Shown here in pieces: positions 6,612 to 8,230 of a stretch of 8,230 bases of DNA. The DNA is from a bacterium. GTDB taxonomy: Bacteria; UBA10199; DSSB01. A program made the position numbers and the translations under genes. Under the pieces are notes generated by a model. The model made no database searches. It was not told the DNA's origin and saw nothing but the letters and a program-made list of their open reading frames with translations. Numbering within the stretch: the stretch's first letter is position 1; each line of letters begins with the position of its first letter. The stretch spans positions 1-8,230 of the forward strand of contig JAUHYS010000086.1 of assembly GCA_030426445.1 (NCBI GenBank), given 5' to 3'.

Positions 6612-6644
6612 AAACCCCGTGACATTGACGGGGTTTTCTTTTTT
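6612..6644 (+). terminator. Intrinsic terminator after the radical SAM gene
   Basis: AAACCCCGT (6612-6620) and ACGGGGTTT (6628-6636) form a perfect 9-base-pair stem with the 7-base loop GACATTG. A T-rich run (TCTTTTTT) follows at 6637-6644. It points along the + strand. The run of T rather than A before the stem argues against use on the other strand. It ends just 11 bases before the next start codon. Confidence 0.92.
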
Positions 6645-6655
6645 AGGGCAAAACC

Positions 6656-7969
6656 ATGAAGTTTTACGCTGACCTCCATGTTCACTCTAAATATTCTCGT
6701 GCGACGAGTAAAAATTGTGATCTGGAAAACCTTAGCTATTGGGCGCGTAAAAAGGGAATCACGGTGATTGGAACGGGTGACTTTACTCACCCGGCTTGGT
6801 TTGCCGAGCTTCAAGAAAAACTCATTCCCGCAGAGCCCGGGCTCTTTCGACTTAAACCCGAAATTGAAAGCCAAGTTTTTCAAAAACTTGCTTCCTCTTG
6901 CCACGATATTACACGCTTTATGCTCTGTGTAGAGGTTTCGACAATCTATAGAAAAGGGGACAAGACCCGCAAAATCCATCATTTGATTTATGTTCCCACT
7001 TTTGAGCAAGCTGCAAAAATCAATCACCGATTAGAAAAGATTGGCAATATTTGTTCGGACGGACGGCCGATTTTAGGTTTGGATTCGCGAGACCTTTTAG
7101 AGATTGTTTTGTCCGCGGGAGAAGATTGCTACTTGGTTCCGGCTCACATTTGGACACCGTGGTTTGCGGTATTGGGCAGTAAATCCGGTTTTGATTCCAT
7201 TGCCGAATGTTACCGTGATCTGGCGGATCACGTCTTTGCCGTTGAGACGGGACTTTCCTCGGATCCCGAGATGAATTGGCGCATTTCTTCTTTGGATCGC
7301 TACCGTCTCATGTCCAATTCGGATGCACATTCGCCTGCTAAATTGGGGCGTGAGGCCAATGCCTTTGATACCGATTTAAGTTATTTTTCGATTAAACAGG
7401 CTTTGCAGACGGGGCAGGGTTTTCAAGGAACCGTCGAGTTTTTTCCCGAAGAAGGCAAATATCATTTGGATGGTCATCGCAAATGTAAAGTTAGACTGAC
7501 ACCAGAAGAAAGCCAGCGCTATCACGGACTTTGTCCCCACTGTCAAAAGCCGTTAACCTTAGGGGTGATGTACCGAGTAAACGAACTTTCCGACCGAAAA
7601 CAAATCCTTCACCAGACACCCAATCATGCCGATTTCCAAAGTTTGATTCCTTTACCTGAGGTCATGTCCGAAGTTTTAAGTGTGGGCCCTGCCAGTAAAC
7701 GCGTGCAACAAAATTACGAGAACATCATCCAAAAACTGGGCTCCGAGTTGAGCATTTTAACTCAACAACCAATTGAGGACATTCAGCGGGTTTCTTCCAG
7801 TCTTTTGGGAGAAGCGGTTGCGCGGATGCGCCGTGGCCAAGTCATTCGCGAAGCCGGCTTTGATGGTGAGTATGGACGGATTAAACTTTTTTCTCAACAG
7901 GAGCTGTCACAGACAAGTTCAAACCTCAAACAGAAAAAAGATAAAGATGATCAAATGAATTTATTTTAG
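6656..7969 (+). CDS. Endonuclease Q homologue (PHP-domain DNA repair nuclease, TIGR00375)
   Basis: EndoQ, known from Thermococcales and some bacteria, nicks DNA 5' of deaminated bases (uracil, hypoxanthine, xanthine) and of abasic sites. The 437-residue product begins with a PHP domain: ADLHVHSKYSRATSK (H8, H10), TGDFTHPAWFAEL (D42, H45), VEVST (E93), VPAHIWTPW (H164) and SNSDAHSPAKLG (D223, H225) supply likely metal ligands. A zinc finger follows: DGHRKCKVRL (H274, C277) with CPHCQKPLTLGVMYRVNELS (C293, C296). Then comes a helical region with an RRGQVIREAGFDGEYGRIKLF segment (392-412) typical of the family, whose members are sometimes mislabelled as UvrD helicase. The last residues, QMNLF (433-437), resemble a sliding-clamp binding motif. 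The ATG at 6656 has AGGG 7 bases upstream. No separate promoter was found between the terminator and the gene. Confidence 0.9.
   Translation: MKFYADLHVHSKYSRATSKNCDLENLSYWARKKGITVIGTGDFTHPAWFAELQEKLIPAEPGLFRLKPEIESQVFQKLASSCHDITRFMLCVEVSTIYRKGDKTRKIHHLIYVPTFEQAAKINHRLEKIGNICSDGRPILGLDSRDLLEIVLSAGEDCYLVPAHIWTPWFAVLGSKSGFDSIAECYRDLADHVFAVETGLSSDPEMNWRISSLDRYRLMSNSDAHSPAKLGREANAFDTDLSYFSIKQALQTGQGFQGTVEFFPEEGKYHLDGHRKCKVRLTPEESQRYHGLCPHCQKPLTLGVMYRVNELSDRKQILHQTPNHADFQSLIPLPEVMSEVLSVGPASKRVQQNYENIIQKLGSELSILTQQPIEDIQRVSSSLLGEAVARMRRGQVIREAGFDGEYGRIKLFSQQELSQTSSNLKQKKDKDDQMNLF
7952..7966 (+). other. Candidate beta-clamp binding peptide at the EndoQ C-terminus
   Basis: The last five codons encode Q-M-N-L-F. 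The bacterial sliding-clamp consensus is QL(S/D)LF, with Q, L and F in the key positions as seen here. The motif follows a polar, lysine-rich and probably disordered linker (about 413-432), the usual setting for such peptides. In archaeal EndoQ a C-terminal PIP-like motif binds PCNA, so a bacterial counterpart is logical. Binding is inferred, not shown. Confidence 0.6.
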
Positions 7970-8034
7970 TTTGTTTTTAAAAGCTTTTTTGTAAGCATAT
8001 TGACGCTCAATAATAGATCTGCTATTCGGTGATT

Positions 8035-8230
8035 ATGATGTATGCCCTGGTTTTAGGCATTGACCATAAATGGCAAAATCTCATTCCCTTAGTCATCATT
8101 AATATCTTAATGTTGATTTCTGTCGTCATCTTTATATTTGTCCGTAAAAAGCGAGGAGGGGACCAAGAGCTTGCCAGCCGTGCGAGTAGTAAATGGTTAG
8201 GCCCTTTTTTTTACGAATATTGGGGCTGGT
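8035..8230 (+). CDS. N-terminus of a membrane protein, possibly a CDP-alcohol phosphatidyltransferase (3' partial)
   Basis: The frame is open to the window edge for about 65 codons. It encodes a short lead, one hydrophobic helix (NLIPLVIINILMLISVVIFI, then FV), a basic KKRGG stretch, and SRASSKWLGPFFYEYWGW at the edge. A segment of the form K/R-x-L-G-P-x-x-x-x-Y-W-x-W often precedes the first membrane helix and the PN-x-x-T motif in some bacterial CDP-alcohol phosphatidyltransferases, which make phospholipid head groups. The catalytic D-G-x2-A-R-x8-G-x3-D-x3-D motif would lie outside the window, so this is a tentative family guess. Start codons at GTG 8029, ATG 8035 or ATG 8038 are all possible; none has a good ribosome site. 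Confidence 0.45.
   Translation, partial: MMYALVLGIDHKWQNLIPLVIINILMLISVVIFIFVRKKRGGDQELASRASSKWLGPFFYEYWGW

Noticed and set aside
6593..7027. Minus-strand frame across the start of the EndoQ gene
   Set aside because: It covers the terminator and conserved PHP motifs on the other strand, and is a shadow of the EndoQ reading frame.
7979..7988. AAAAGCTTTT followed by more T after EndoQ
   Set aside because: The palindrome is loopless and AT-rich, so its stem would be too unstable to call a terminator.
8000..8028. TTGACG with TATTCG 17 bases later, hinting at a leaderless start at 8035
   Set aside because: The -10 matches at only three positions, so it was not listed as a feature.

Overview
The window is a gene-dense, AT-rich bacterial chromosome segment with every confident gene on the + strand. 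It holds six complete larger genes, one complete 55-codon gene that is easily overlooked, and two genes cut by the window edges. No tRNA, rRNA, CRISPR array, insertion sequence or phage gene was seen. The lineage is inferred, not proven. An aerobic haem A/CuA oxidase maturation block, an archaeal-type COG1964 radical SAM enzyme, endonuclease Q and a small protein resembling part of a deltaproteobacterial-type cytochrome bc subunit would fit a free-living aerobe of the Bdellovibrionota or wider former Deltaproteobacteria. Low-GC Bdellovibrio-like relatives are my best guess.

Region 1 (1-2117) is a tightly packed cytochrome aa3 oxidase assembly cluster: the end of a haem A synthase (ctaA), haem O synthase (ctaB), a Sco-type copper chaperone lipoprotein, and a DUF420/CtaM-type membrane protein. 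The first three overlap by 4 and 11 bases, and the fourth starts 8 bases later, so they are almost certainly co-transcribed. Together they make haem A, deliver copper to the CuA site and help mature the oxidase. The oxidase structural genes probably lie upstream, outside the window.

Region 2 (2199-3560) is an MFS (DHA1/TetA-like) exporter gene with an oddly duplicated start region.

Region 3 (3601-6644) has a candidate promoter, the 55-residue single-pass membrane protein, a GbsR/MarR-type regulator 8 bases after it, a structured 238-base intergenic region, and a 629-residue radical SAM protein of the Tes/MJ0619 type. Its archaeal relatives join lipid tails (tetraether synthase) or methylate pterin precursors. 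A strong intrinsic terminator closes this region. The regulator, the structured leader and the enzyme may form one regulated unit, which is the least understood part of the window.

Region 4 (6656-8230) carries an endonuclease Q homologue (PHP nuclease plus zinc finger) whose last five residues look like a bacterial sliding-clamp binding peptide. After it comes the start of a membrane protein that may be a CDP-alcohol phosphatidyltransferase.
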